Positions 38,986 to 49,139 of a stretch of 64,000 nt of DNA are shown piece after piece; the stretch's first letter is position 1; every line of letters starts with the position of its first letter. The position numbers and the translations under genes are program-made. Origin of the DNA: Carettochelys insculpta. Taxonomy: Eukaryota > Chordata > Testudines > Carettochelyidae. Location: positions 8,451,837 through 8,515,836 of the forward strand of contig NC_134158.1 in the NCBI RefSeq assembly GCF_033958435.1, given 5' to 3'. The notes under the pieces were generated by a model that saw nothing but the letters and a program-made list of their open reading frames with translations, searched no databases and was not told the origin of the DNA.

Positions 38986-39257
38986 AAACCCAGAAATTCC
39001 TGGGCATGGGCCTGGCTGGGGATAAAAACAAAGCATCAGCTGGTGACACACCTGGGTGGTGGGATACGAAATCCGGTTCGGATCCCCAAACTTTCGGAAA
39101 GTTTGAAGACAAGCCGGAGAGAGATTCAAGGCAGGACACAAACCCAGATCCAGGCCCCAGGTTCCTAGCCGACATTGAGCTTGGATGTTCTGTTCAGACT
39201 TGCGTACAATGTTTGTCATACCAGGGGGAACGCAGGGCCGAATTCTCCTCTTGGCTC

Positions 39258-39645
39258 TTAGGGCAGGTCTACCCTAGGGGAAAAGATTGATCTAAGAAAT
39301 GCACTTCCTGCCAACGCCCAACACCCCAGCCTGCTCCTGAATCCTCCTTCCTGACCGGCCACCCCAGTCCTGGTCTGTTCCTGAACCCTACTCCCCCACC
39401 CGCACCCCCAGCCCTATCCCGCTTCTGTAAATCGATTTTCTGCCCCGTCCCCACTGCGGAAGGTTGATGGGAGAAACTCTTCCATCGACTTCCTCACACC
39501 TCTGAGGAACACCAGGGGCAACGGGGCCATCCTCCGGGTTTATTTTAGCACTTCCCCACTAGATGTGCTACTCTGAACACCAGAAGATCGACCTTCCGAG
39601 AAGTCAGCTTCCCGGCTGTACAGACATGCCATTAGGAGAGCGTGA
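39258..39645. mobile_element. MITE, GATCGACCTTCC type
   Basis: AGGTCTACCCTAGGGGAAAA at the left, AAGATCGACCTTCCGAGAAG near the right. Shares its CACTAGATGTGCTA-like segment with 58895-58950. Confidence 0.5.
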
Positions 39646-39996
39646 GGCTATCGGATACAGGTGGAACCTCTCTCATCTGGCACTCGCTGGTCTGGCAACA
39701 TCCGTAATCCGGCATGGTTTTCGTTAGCTGGCCAACCACTCACCATATGTGTGGCCAAGTTTCCTGCAGTCCCCTCAAGTTTGTCTGCAGCCGCCAGTCC
39801 TGGTTCTCAGTGTTCTTTCACTGTAATTTACTCCAAATGTCCTCCACGCGCCCAGTAAGCATGGAAGTGGTGGTAACGTGCTAGATAATATTGACCTCCC
39901 GTGGTCAGCTAATTCTCTCGTTCGGCACTGGTCGGGCCCTGAGCGTGCCGGATTAGAGAGGTGCAACTCATAAGTCTGCACTGATGAGTCTAAGGT

Positions 39997-40562
39997 TACG
40001 TCTTCACGTCCTGGAAGATCAACTCTGTCAGTGTCGATCTTCCAGGCTTCGATTTCACCTGTCCAGGAGGGACTTGTGAAATTGAACTGTTGGGGCTCAG
40101 TAGTCGACCCCTGTACTCTGCAATATCACGAGGAGTCAGGGAGGTTCAATGGGAGAGTTTCGGCCATTAACCTCCCTCTGGCTGGGTCTACACTTTCCTT
40201 GAATATTGACGGCTGCTGCTCGATTTTAGGTCCGCCAACTGCGTACCAAAAATCGATTTTGCAGCCATTGATATTCATCCCTGTCCTCACTGCAGACTGC
40301 CGAGGGGAGCTCTCCTCCCGTCAGCATTCCTTCATCCTTGCAGCTCGCAAGGGGTTCCGGGCTCGATATTGCCCCAGGAATGTGCCATTTCGCACATCGA
40401 AAAGGCATCCCGGAAGACCGAACCTGAGCATTTGATCTTTGGCGCTAAGTGTAGACCAGGCTCAGCGAAGGCCGCCAGGTAAGTGGATTGTAGGTCAGTC
40501 GATTCCCGCTACGCAAGTGCCGTAGCTAGGATTAGGTATCTGTGATCGACTTTAATGTCTAG
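39997..40562. mobile_element. Nested MITEs, GTCGATC type
   Basis: GGAAGATCAACTCTGTCAGT mirrored by TGTCGATCTTCCAGGCTTCG, then a second unit ending GTAAGTGGATTGTAGGTCAG and ATCGACTTTAATGTCTAGTG. Confidence 0.5.
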
Positions 40563-40565
40563 TGT

Positions 40566-40690
40566 CAGAGAGGTGGCTGCATTAGTCTGTAGCTTCAAAA
40601 CCAACAAGGAGTCCTGTGGCACCTTGGAGACTAACAGATATTTTGGAGCATCAGCTTTCGTGAGCAAAGACCTGCTTCGTCAGATGTAGT
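40566..40690 (-). mobile_element. PLE terminal module (family 1)
   Basis: AGAGAGGTGGCTGCATTAGT, AGTCCTGTGGCACCTTGGAG, then AGCTTTCGTGAGCAAAGACC and TCGTCAGATG. CTGACGA and GAAA are kept; stem II is poor. Confidence 0.75.
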
Positions 40691-40789
40691 GCTGTGTAGA
40701 CCTGGCCTATGGCTCCTAGCTGGCTATTTTCCATTTGGCCACCAGATGCCACCTGTTCCTTTGTTTGCAAGAATTACTTGGGATGAAGA

Positions 40790-41220
40790 GTTATCAGAGG
40801 GGTAGCCGTGTTAATCTGGATCTGTAACAACAACGAAGGGTCCTGTGGCACTTTATAGACTAACAGAAAAGTTTTGAGCATGAGCTTTCGTGAGCACAGA
40901 CTCACTTCAGTGAGTCTGTGCTCACGAAAGCTCATGCTCAAAACTTTTCTGTCTATAAGGTGCCACAGGACCCTTCGTTGCTGTTGGGATGAAGAGAGGT
41001 ATTTGAAGAGTGGGGTCCCAGCTGACAGAGCCGTCCCTGCCTTTTACTGGGACCCCACTCTTTAAATACCCCTCTGGAACTCCTCCCACCAACTCATGCA
41101 TCTGATGAAGCGGGTCTTTGCCCACGAAAGCTCATGCTCCAAAATTTCTGTGAGTCTATAAGGTGCCCCAGAACTTGTTGTTCTCGAAGCTACAGACTAA
41201 CACAGCCGCCTTTCTGATAC
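40790..41220. mobile_element. Compound fold-back PLE-derived element with near-perfect hairpin
   Basis: The hairpin is 40827-40987: the left arm ends at 40905, the loop is TTCA (40906-40909), and the right arm starts at 40910. The arms of about 78 bp are almost fully complementary. A spacer with CTCTTTAAATACCCCTCTGG and a further family 1 module (41100-41220) follow. The core at 41102-41129 keeps CTGATGA, GAAA and a TC cleavage site, with one C-A mismatch in stem II. Confidence 0.85.
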
Positions 41221-41648
41221 TTGGGATGAAGAATGATTAAAAAGGGCGTTTGGCCCCCAAAAAACAAAACAAAACAAAAATCAGTATTTAGTGGCAAAAA
41301 GGCAAAACCTCCCAAACAGTATTATTCCCACTGAGCCTTTAGTAAACGTTTTATTTTGGCACAGATGTCATAAAGCTCCCATAAACGTTTTTCCTGGGGG
41401 AAAAAAGGTCAATTATTTACATGTCGTGGTGTTGGAAGTGGGCCTGTTTGCCAGGGCTTTGAAAGCGTCTGTGGTGCTTTAGTTTACCAAAACCTGCCAG
41501 AAAAAAATGAATTCACCGGAAGGTATTTTGGGAGGTGAGGAAAGGCTGCTTTTCTGAGGAGGAACAAAATGTGATTGATAAAAATTGCAGCGGATTGGAG
41601 GCTGAAAAGATCACATTTATGTCAGTGCTTTACCTCCCATGAGTAGTG

Positions 41649-41826
41649 TTCCTTTAACTTTTTCCATCCCTGGTGGAATAAATTTTATTATATGCACCAA
41701 AGCACGTGCCAATGTGCACCACCAATAGACACACATACGGCCGGCTATGGGCGCTCAGCTAATCAGCTGAGCGGCCCCTGAATCTCACCTGGGCGGCTGT
41801 CCAAGCTTTGCGCTTACAAGGAACAT
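41649..41826 (+). repeat. About 190-bp interspersed repeat, AATAAATTTTATTCC family
   Basis: TTCCTTTAACTTTTTCCATC, GGAATAAATTTTATTATATG, end GCTTACAAGGAACATGGG. Confidence 0.7.
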
Positions 41827-42094
41827 GGGTTCCGATAAATGCCTTTCCTTTTGGCCTATGGTGCTTTCCAGCTCCCAGTCCCTGCAGATCCTAATTCTCC
41901 TCCTAATCCTGATGTGTCCTGCAAAGATGAAGGCATTTGGCCTCATGGCCCCTAGAGTGGGAGCTGAAAAGGTTGCCGCTGCTTTACAGAGGGCGACGAG
42001 GAAGCACAGAAAGCTGAAGTGGCTTCACATTCGAATGGTTTATTTGTCAGTTGAAATACGCATGAGTCGTGTGCATGTTTCTTCCTTGAAAGAT

Positions 42095-42165
42095 GATCAT
42101 AGAGTCCTAGAATTCTAGGGCTGGAAGGGACTCGAGGTCATCGACTCCCACTCCTGTTATTAATT
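42095..42165 (-). mobile_element. CR1 LINE terminal fragment
   Basis: TCCTAGAATTCTAGGGCTGG and GGTCATCGACTCCCACTCCT: only the 3' end of a CR1 in minus orientation. Confidence 0.6.
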
Positions 42166-42892
42166 TGGATAGCACCTGGGACCAGCACGCTGTTTTGCAG
42201 TGTATTGCACAGAAGCAAAGCAACAGATTGTCCTCAATCATAAGGATACCATCGGAACAGAGAGTAAATTAAGGGGAGTATCCTTGTTGATTTCAGCTCC
42301 CCAGCACCAAAAAGTCTGTTTGCCCTTGGCCATAACACAGAAGCGTTGTGGTTCTCAGAGGCCTCACCCAAGGATCTAGTTCTTGTGCTTGGTGCTGTAC
42401 ATACATGTAACAAAAAAGACATTCCCTGCCCAAAAGCACTGACCGCCTGAGTTTAAGAAGGAACCACAACGAGTGGCTATAGCCAATAGATGGGAGGAGT
42501 AGCAAGGGAGAGTGAGATGGTTCTGATTCATGTGCTAAGCAGCCGTGGTAGCCTCCAAATTGCCAAGTTTACATCTCGATTGATAAGACCAGCTGGATAA
42601 GAAAATATAGCTATTGGCCAGGCTGTGCGTGTGCCATCCTGCTGAGCCTAAGATAAATGATTATGGGTAAAATAGAAGGTTAATGGGACACAGGTGTTAT
42701 GTTCATGGCTCATGCATGGAGATGTGGGATCAGAACTTTTAGTGGCAGGTTGCACTATAACAACTTGATTTCTTAGAATTCTGAATGATAAGACACATAA
42801 GAACCTTAGAACAGAGAGAGACAAAGCAGGCTGCTCCTCAGGACCAGAGAGGTGCTTCTGACCCCACCTTACTCTAGTTTGAGGGTATGTCT

Positions 42893-43120
42893 ATGTTACC
42901 TGGAAGATCGACCTGCTCAGAGTTGATCTTATGAGGTTCAATTTCACATGCCTGATAGAAATGTGCAAAATCGAACTATCTGTACTCCTCGATATTGGAA
43001 AAAGCAAGGGAGGTCAGCCAGGTAAGTCAAATGCAGATAAATTGATTCTAGCTCCGCAACTGCCACAGCTAGAATTGCCTATCTACAATTGATTTACCTG
43101 CCTAGTATGGACCAGATCTG
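42893..43120. mobile_element. MITE, GTCGATC/GATTTACC type
   Basis: TGGAAGATCGACCTGCTCAG at the left, GCCAGGTAAGTCAAATGCAG and TCTACAATTGATTTACCTGC at the right. Confidence 0.5.
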
Positions 43121-43203
43121 ATTGTCTGCTAATCCACTAAAACAACCCTGACCACAGGTTTCACTCAGAGCCTCCTAGCTTGGCTGCAGGGCCAGGAAAC
43201 AGG

Positions 43204-43480
43204 GTACCTCTACGCTAGCTGGGAGACCAACACGGTCAGGGTCAAACTTCCGGTGTCCAATTTTGCACACCTAGTGAGGAAACGTGAAATCAAACTATCC
43301 AGGCTCAACAGTCGACCCCTGTACGCCTCAATCTCGTGAGAAGTAAGGGAAGTCAAGGGGAGAGTTTTTCCTGTCAGCCTCCCTCAGTGAGGATGCACCG
43401 ATAAGTCGATCGTAGATCTATCGATTCCAGCTACATAGCTGGAATTGCATCTCTCTGACCGACTTTAAGATGACATTTTA
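43204..43480. mobile_element. MITE, same family as 42893
   Basis: GTACCTCTACGCTAGCTGGG at the left, GATAAGTCGATCGTAGATC and GACCGACTTTAAGATGACAT at the right. Confidence 0.5.
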
Positions 43481-43624
43481 AACAGCGGCCAATACTTTGC
43501 ATTAAGCTTTGGCAGAGAATAGGGCACTTTGCAGCCTTTTACCCCAAGCCTGAGCTCCAAGACATGATTCCGCCTTTTAAGAAAGCAGGAAGGCAGGTGT
43601 TTTCCTGAAGGAATGGAAATCTTG

Positions 43625-43892
43625 TAAGCACCAAAAAGAGGGTTACAAGGAGGAGGGGGAAAAGTTATTCTCCTTGGCCTCTGAGGACAGGACAAGGAGG
43701 AATGGGCTTAAACTGCAGCCAGGAAGGTTTAGATTGGACATTAGGAAAAGCTTCCTAACTGTTGGGGTGGTTAAACATGGGAATAAGTTACCTAGGGAGG
43801 TGGTGGAATTACCTAGGGAGGTTGTGGAATCTCCATCATTGGAGATATTTATGAGCAGGTTGGACAGACACCTATCAGGGACGGTTGAGATC
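43625..43892 (+). mobile_element. CR1 LINE, left part split by a hAT element
   Basis: GGGTTACAAGGAGGAGGGGG to GGGACGGTTGAGAT, CR1 coding end including a local tandem duplication of a GAATTACCTAGGGAGG unit near 43800. The 3' UTR resumes at 44426. Confidence 0.85.
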
Positions 43893-44425
43893 AGGGGTGT
43901 CCAAGGTTTTTTCGTCGGGGGGCCACACGACAATTTTTTTATGCGTTCCGGGGGCTGAACACAAAATACCCCCAAACCACCTCCCCAGCTTAGATCCTTC
44001 AAATTACCAAACCACCCCCAACTTAGACCTCCATAGCCCCAAAACCACACCCCAGCCTTAAACCCCCCAGCCCTAAAACCACCCCCAGCCTTAAACCCCC
44101 CCCAGCCCCAAAACCACCCCCTGCCTTAAACCCCCCCAGCCCCAAAACCACCCCCCAGCCTTAAACCCCCCCAGCCCCAAAACCACCCCCCAGCCTTAAA
44201 CCCCCCACAGCCTCAAACTGTCTCCTGCCCACCCCTAGGCTTAACCCCCCTCAGCCCCTTAACCCCCAAACCCCTGTGCCGCCATCCCTGAACCCCAACT
44301 GCCAGGGTCCTGCAGCAGCCAGCCCCACAGAAGCTGGTCCCACTTCAGCAGCCAGCCCCATGGGCTGGATAAAAAGTCTCTGTGGGCCGTATTCCAGCCC
44401 GTGGGCCGCCTGTTGGACACCCCTG
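43893..44425 (+). mobile_element. hAT-type element with internal CCCCAGCC minisatellite
   Basis: Terminal inverted repeats CAGGGGTGTCCAA and TTGGACACCCCTG are exact over 13 bp. The flanking octamers GTTGAGAT and CTCTAGAC are both close to the CR1 sequence GTCTAGAC expected at this point, fitting an 8-bp hAT target duplication. Inside (about 43970-44265) a unit of about 36 bp, CAGCCTTAAACCCCCC with CCCCAAAACCACCC, repeats several times. No transposase. Confidence 0.75.
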
Positions 44426-44520
44426 CTCTAGACGGTGCTAGGTCCTGCGTAGAGGCCGGGGACTGGACTGAAAGACCTCTCAAGGTCCCTTCCCATCCTA
44501 GTGTTCTAGGATTCTACAGT
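44426..44520 (+). mobile_element. CR1 LINE, right part
   Basis: CTCTAGACGGTGCTAGGTCC to TTCTAGGATTCTA: the 3' UTR of the split CR1 copy. Confidence 0.8.
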
Positions 44521-44539
44521 CTGACTCTTTAGCAATCGA

Positions 44540-45135
44540 AATAGCAAGAGGAGCGTTGCCAGTAGATCCAGAGAAGTGATTGTTCCTCTTTATTCGGCTT
44601 TGGTGAGGCCGCATCTGGAGAACTGTGTCCAGTTCTGGGCCCCCAGTTATAGGAAGGATGCGGGTACACTGGAGAGGGGCCAGCGGAGGGCAACCAAAAT
44701 AATTAGGGGGCTGGAACATATGACTTATGAAGAAAGGTTGAGGGAACTGGGTCTGTTTAGTCTGCAGAAGAGAAGACTGAGGGGGGATTTGACAACAGCC
44801 TTCAACTTACTGAAGAGAGGCTGCAAAGAGGCTGGAGAGAGGCTGTTCACAGAGGTCACGGATGGCAGAACACGGAACAATGGTCTCAAGTTGTGGTTGG
44901 GAAGGTCGAGGTTGAACATGAGGAAAAGCTTTTTCACAAGGAGGGTGGTGAAGCATTGGAATGGTCCACCCAGGGAAGTGGTGGAGTCTCCATCCCTGGA
45001 GGTGTTTAAGTCTCACCTTGACAAAGCCCTGGCGGGGCTGATCTGATGGGTTTGGTCCTGCTTAGAGCAGGGGGCTGGACTCGATGGCTTTTTCAGGTCT
45101 CTTCCAGCTCTATTGTTCTAGGATTCTATGAGGTG
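44540..45135 (+). mobile_element. CR1 LINE 3' end
   Basis: An open frame of 156 codons includes [20 protein letters not shown], then [20 protein letters not shown] and [14 protein letters not shown]. The 3' UTR ends TAGGATTCTATGA. Long open frame but no RT core, so not an active element. Confidence 0.92.
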
Positions 45136-45273
45136 GGGTTGTAAAAGGAATACCCAAAAAGCGGCTCAGATCCGGCCCTTTACCCGCCCTGCAGAAGGGA
45201 GACAGCACGTTGAAGAGCAGGGCTGAGCAGCCGACTCAGACCCACATCCCCTCCCTTCCCCGCCCCACCCAGC

Positions 45274-45398
45274 TCAGTTGCAGAAATCCGTGTCGCAGCA
45301 GGTGTAGTCGTAAGTAAAGTGAGATTCATAGGGCGTCCTCACTGCGCCACAGTTCGCCACGGAGGTGCAGTTCAGCCTGGAGTAGATGGGTAATTTCC
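45274..45398 (-). CDS. Ly6-like exon 3: second half of the LU domain
   Basis: Acceptor CTCTCTCCTCAG|GG completes a glycine codon, then KLPIYSRLNCTSVANC and HFTYDYTCCDTDFCN, stop at 45274-45276. Contains five cysteines including the diagnostic CC..D.CN ending. Confidence 0.88.
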
Positions 45399-48300
45399 CT
45401 GAGGAGAGAGAGAAAAGAGGTGGATGTGGGACGTAACCTACTCACGCAGAGGCCCAGCAGATGGTGAGCACCAGTCCCTCACGACACTCAGAATGCTGCA
45501 GTCCAGGGAGCTGATCGGAGTCTATAAGCACCTACATGGCACGGCTGTCAATAGATTTTGCCAGGCTCTGGTGGTGATCCCTGTAACCAGGGCTTCCCAG
45601 CCTACGTGTCGGGACCCAAACATGGCTCGTGGTTAGATTTGTTAAGGGTTGCAGCAGCTCAGATCTGCATATGGCTCGTAAAAGAGCCATTTGCAGGTCC
45701 TTGAGACTGCCACGTCCAGCAGCTCTATCAATAGAGAAGGAATTATACATTTCAAAGAGCTTCTCCACTTTCGAATAGTTTTTAAGTCCTGGTTTAACAC
45801 AGTCATGGCTGAGATGACTTAGATGGGAGTTGATCCTGCTTGGGGCAGGGGGCTGGATTCGAAGACCTCTTGAGGTCCCTTCCAGCTCTGTGATTCTATG
45901 AAAGTCTAACAAAATGATTTATTCGGTGACGAGCTTTGGTGGGACAGACCCACTTCTTAGGTCTATCACATTTCCCGTACAGACTGACATCTGTAAGTCC
46001 AGAGGTCCAAAACAAATTGCAATAAAAACTGACAAATCAAGTACATGGGACTGAAGGAGCGGGGTGAAGTCCTCTATACTTGGTTTGTTATTTTTTATTG
46101 CAATTGGTTTTGGTCCTCTGTACTTACAGATGTCAGTCTGTACGGGAAATGTGATAGACCTAAGAAGTGGGTCTGTCCCACCAAAGCTCGTCACCGAATA
46201 AATCATTTTGTTAGTCTTTAAAGTGCTTCATTTCTGCTGCTTTGTCTTCTCCACCTTTGCTACTCGTACCCATCCCAGGCAAGGTGCTTGGTAGACTCTT
46301 GCAATAAGTGATTTTCACTCCTTCTCCTCCCTCACCCCCTTTTACCCCCATTCTGTTCTGTTCGGATCTCCTCCCAGTTCCTGAGTGTGACTCCCCCCAG
46401 CCCCTCCAGCTTCTGAGCATGGGGTTGAAGCTGGGGGGACAGCAGTTTGGGGCGGAGGGGCTTTCCCCCTGGCCCCACAACTCAGAACAACTATGATAAT
46501 TTAATTAGCTGTGAAAATACTTGGTGTTATTATTTTATTATTATTAATGTACTTTCCCATTTTTTATGAAATAACTACTATGAAGAGTTATTCTATAGTT
46601 ATTTGTAGTTATTCTACATTTGCCTGAGGTGCAAAGTTAGTTACAGCTTCTTCTCCTCTGCCTCCCCCTGCCAGTTTTGAATTGCTGTGGGTCTTCCTGA
46701 ATCGTCAGAATGGGTCCCCGTCAGGAAGAGATTATAAGCTGAGTGCTTCGGTGGCTGTCCAGGAGGGATTCAGGGGCTGCCCGGCTGATTAGCAGGGCAC
46801 CCACAGGCGGCGGTGTGTGTTTCTATGGGTGGTGCACATCCACACAGGCCTTGGTGCACATAACAAAATTTATTCCACTCACAGGTGGAAAAAAAATTAG
46901 AGGGAAGAATGACCACTGGTCAGGTGGGAAGACCCAGGCTCCAGGCTCCTGGATAGGGTGACTGCTGGGGAGGGGGGGCAGTAGCCATGTGAACACCCCC
47001 CCCTTACTGCCTTTCCTGATGCTGCCCCCTACTGGACAAAGGGCCTCAGTGCCCCACTTTCTCCGAGAACCTCACTGCCTCCTTGTTTCCATCCCCCACT
47101 CCCAGGGGTCCCTGATGCTCACAAAGTCCCTCCTCCAGGGCACAGGGGAGTGACAGTGGGTCGCCAGCATGGGGTGCTACTGGGGCCGGCACAGCAGAAG
47201 GGGAGGCTGCTGGCTCAGCTGGGCACTGGGGTTGGGCCAGTGCTCAGGGCAAGTGGCTCTGGGGGCAGGTGTCTGCATTCCCCCAATATTTTTCCGTCCA
47301 TGAGTGGACTAAATTTCATTACATGCACTGAGGCATTCACGGACGTGCACCATCCATTGAAACACGTTAGTGTTGTGGGCGCTCTGCTAATCTGCTGGAC
47401 AGCACCTGAATTTCTCCTGGGTGGCCTCCCCAGGGCTCAGCTTAGAGGGAACACCATAGCTTACAGTGGAGAACACACTCCTCTATCCAGGCTTTTCTTT
47501 TTACAGGCCTCCCACTTTGGGGGCAGGGCCTTGGCAGAAAGGGGCGTGGCCTTAGGAGAAAGGGGCGGGGCTAGCAAACTTGCCTCTCCAAAGCTGGAGT
47601 TCACCTGCCGTCTACGACAGTGCTTGGAAAAAAAAAAAAAAGCAATGGCTCCTTTCTCAGTACGGGTGAGGCTGGACTGCTGTACGTACCCAGCGACGCT
47701 TTGATGTTCACACATCTCTCCCTCCAGCCGCAGGTTGTCTCGCCCGATCCCTGGATGCAGCCGAAAAGGACAAGCTTGTGTTTGCAGACGTTGCAGCGCA
47801 GAGCTACTGCTACGGTGGAGGAACAGAAGAAACCACTCAGGCCTTTTTCAGGTGCAAACTAGTGTATAGGCTCCACAGCTTGGAGGTTAGGGGGCTGCTT
47901 TTGTAAACCTGTGGTCCTGAGTTTGACTCTCCTTATAGTACGCGTTGTCGACAAAATGCATTTTGTATGCAGATGTTCCACCCGTTTTATCAACAAAACG
48001 CATTTTGTGTGTGGACGTTCCACTCATTTTGTTGACAAAACGCATTTTGCGTGTGACCTTCCAACCGTTTTGTCAAAAAAGCGCATTTTGTGTATGGATG
48101 TTCCACCCGTTTTGTCGACAAAGCTGGGGTTTTGTTGGCAGCATTGCCTAGCGTGATTGTAGCCCTTGAGTAAAAATACAAACACACACACACGGGTCAC
48201 ATCTCAATTGTACTCAAATATCCAGCAGCGAAAGCGTCTGCAATTTTACTCACGTAACTTTTGGGGTACTTTTCCCACCTCTGTAATCAATGAAAGAAAA

Positions 48301-48561
48301 TGAAAACAAGAGGAATAAGACCCCTTGCAGGCACAAGGAGACCACAGAAGAAAGCCAGTAAGCCAGCTGTCTTTTATGAGCTAAACTAGCCCTTGTTTTG
48401 GGTTTCCAAGCCATCACCTGACCAATAATACAGCTGGAAATTCTCTTCCAGCGTCTGCGTGTTCCAGTCTTTTAACAATTCAACTAAATTCTAGGGTTTG
48501 CCCTGAACTCACCCCCTGCCAAGCACAAGAGGGCGGCCAGTCCCACGAAGAAAACCTTCAT
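45274..48561 (-). CDS. Secreted Ly6/uPAR (three-finger) domain protein, three exons
   Basis: Coding exons are 48513-48561 (signal peptide), 47690-47809 and 45274-45398, giving 294 bp and 97 residues (95 or 96 with alternative acceptors). The signal peptide is MKVFFVGLAALLCLAG. The mature part starts at LRCNVCK and has ten cysteines in the LU-domain order, ending with YTCCDTDFCN directly before the stop. No hydrophobic GPI-anchor tail follows, so the product should be a secreted disulfide-rich protein like SLURP or PATE proteins rather than a membrane-anchored Ly6. Introns are phase 1 at both sites, as in the Ly6 family. Family members bind receptors, often nicotinic receptors, or act in epithelia or on sperm; the ligand here cannot be read. 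No long frame exists, so simple frame scans miss this gene. Confidence 0.85.
45765..45900 (+). mobile_element. CR1 LINE 3' UTR fragment
   Basis: GGGGGCTGGATTCGAAGACC then CCAGCTCTGTGATTCTATG. Inserted in Ly6 intron 2. Confidence 0.75.
45901..46219. mobile_element. Fold-back PLE-derived element (family 2) with 128-bp arms
   Basis: The left arm 45901-46028 and right arm 46092-46219 are near-perfect reverse complements over about 128 bp with a 63-bp spacer. Both carry CCACTTCTTAGGTCTATCAC (or its mirror). The core reads CCTAAGA and CAAA, so the hammerhead-like motif is lost in both arms equally, meaning one arm was copied from the other after the mutations. In Ly6 intron 2. Confidence 0.85.
46735..46906 (-). 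repeat. About 190-bp interspersed repeat, AATAAATTTTATTCC family
   Basis: TAAGCTGAGTGCTTCGGTGG to ATAACAAAATTTATTCCACT and AAAAATTAGAGGGA. In Ly6 intron 2. Confidence 0.7.
47280..47455 (+). repeat. About 190-bp interspersed repeat, AATAAATTTTATTCC family, diverged
   Basis: TATTTTTCCGTCCATGAGTG and AAATTTCATTACATGCACTG, end CTCAGCTTAGAGGGAACACC. Confidence 0.65.
47690..47809 (-). CDS. Ly6-like exon 2: first half of the LU domain
   Basis: Encodes LRCNVCKHKLVLFGC then TTCGWRERCVNIKASL, with five cysteines, ending in phase 1 before donor GTACGT. The acceptor side reads GTAGCAGTAG after a pyrimidine-rich tract. Exon starts at 47809, 47806 or 47803 all keep the frame; I give the longest. Confidence 0.87.
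47868..47940 (+). repeat. tRNA-like/SINE fragment
   Basis: GGCTCCACAGCTTGGAGGTT, CTTTTGTAAACCTGTGGTCC and GAGTTTGACTCTCC resemble a decayed tRNA-Thr (TGT)-like body. Stems are broken. Confidence 0.45.
47945..48128. repeat. 42-bp minisatellite in Ly6 intron 1
   Basis: Four units of 41-42 bp, each with ACAAAACGCATTTTG and GTTCCACCCGTTTTGT. The GCATTTTG word starts at 47958, 48000, 48042 and 48083. Each unit can form a small hairpin (CAAAA/TTTTG). Confidence 0.9.
48165..48286 (+). mobile_element. Truncated hAT MITE, right half
   Basis: TTGTACTCAAATATCCAGCA to GGGTACTTTTCCCACCTCTG, matching the right half of the complete copy at 52876-53082, after a short CA run. Confidence 0.65.
48513..48561 (-). 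CDS. Ly6-like exon 1: signal peptide
   Basis: ATG (48559-48561, G at -3) and 16 codons of a signal sequence with a leucine-rich core, ending GCA GGG G before donor GTGAGT (48507-48512). Phase 1 end. Confidence 0.85.
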
Positions 48562-49139
48562 GTCCGTAGACAACGAGGCGAGACGGAGCCCACAGCCGGC
48601 GACAGGCAACAGGCAGAGCTTCAGAGGTGCGTTCTCCGATCCCCTGTTGCGTTACGCGGGGCCTGCCCTGTGCCAGGTGGAAACAAGGAGCTTGCAATGA
48701 AAATTCCTCTGCCGAAAAGCTGTGTCACAGTCCAACCCTTTGACCTGCCCAAGAAAAAACTCAGGGCTCACCGAATTTCCCAAAAGGTTGCAAAAGAAGC
48801 TGCTCAGAGAATACGCATGCCCAGAGCCAGACCCCTTCTGCCTTTCAATAGAATATTTTCAAATCAGCACCAATCTGAGGCTCTGAGCGCTGAATAGCAT
48901 TCACCATCCCTTACCGAGTTTTGCAGCCACGCCTATTTTGCTTTTGGGGTCTATCTCAAGGATGCATAAAGTGGTGGGTGTGAGGTTTCATAAAAGGGGA
49001 CCAGCACGATTGGCTGCAGGGTTTCAGGCTTATGCATCTCATTAAAAAGGGGGAAATCTTTTCGTTTTTTGTGTGCATTCACACTGATCGACCGATTCAC
49101 TTTCTTCCACTTCCCTAAAGGGGTTTTCTTGTTTTTTTT

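Noticed and set aside
47945..48128. CRISPR-like spaced repeats
   Set aside because: The units are contiguous 42-bp tandem copies without unique spacers, in a vertebrate intron.
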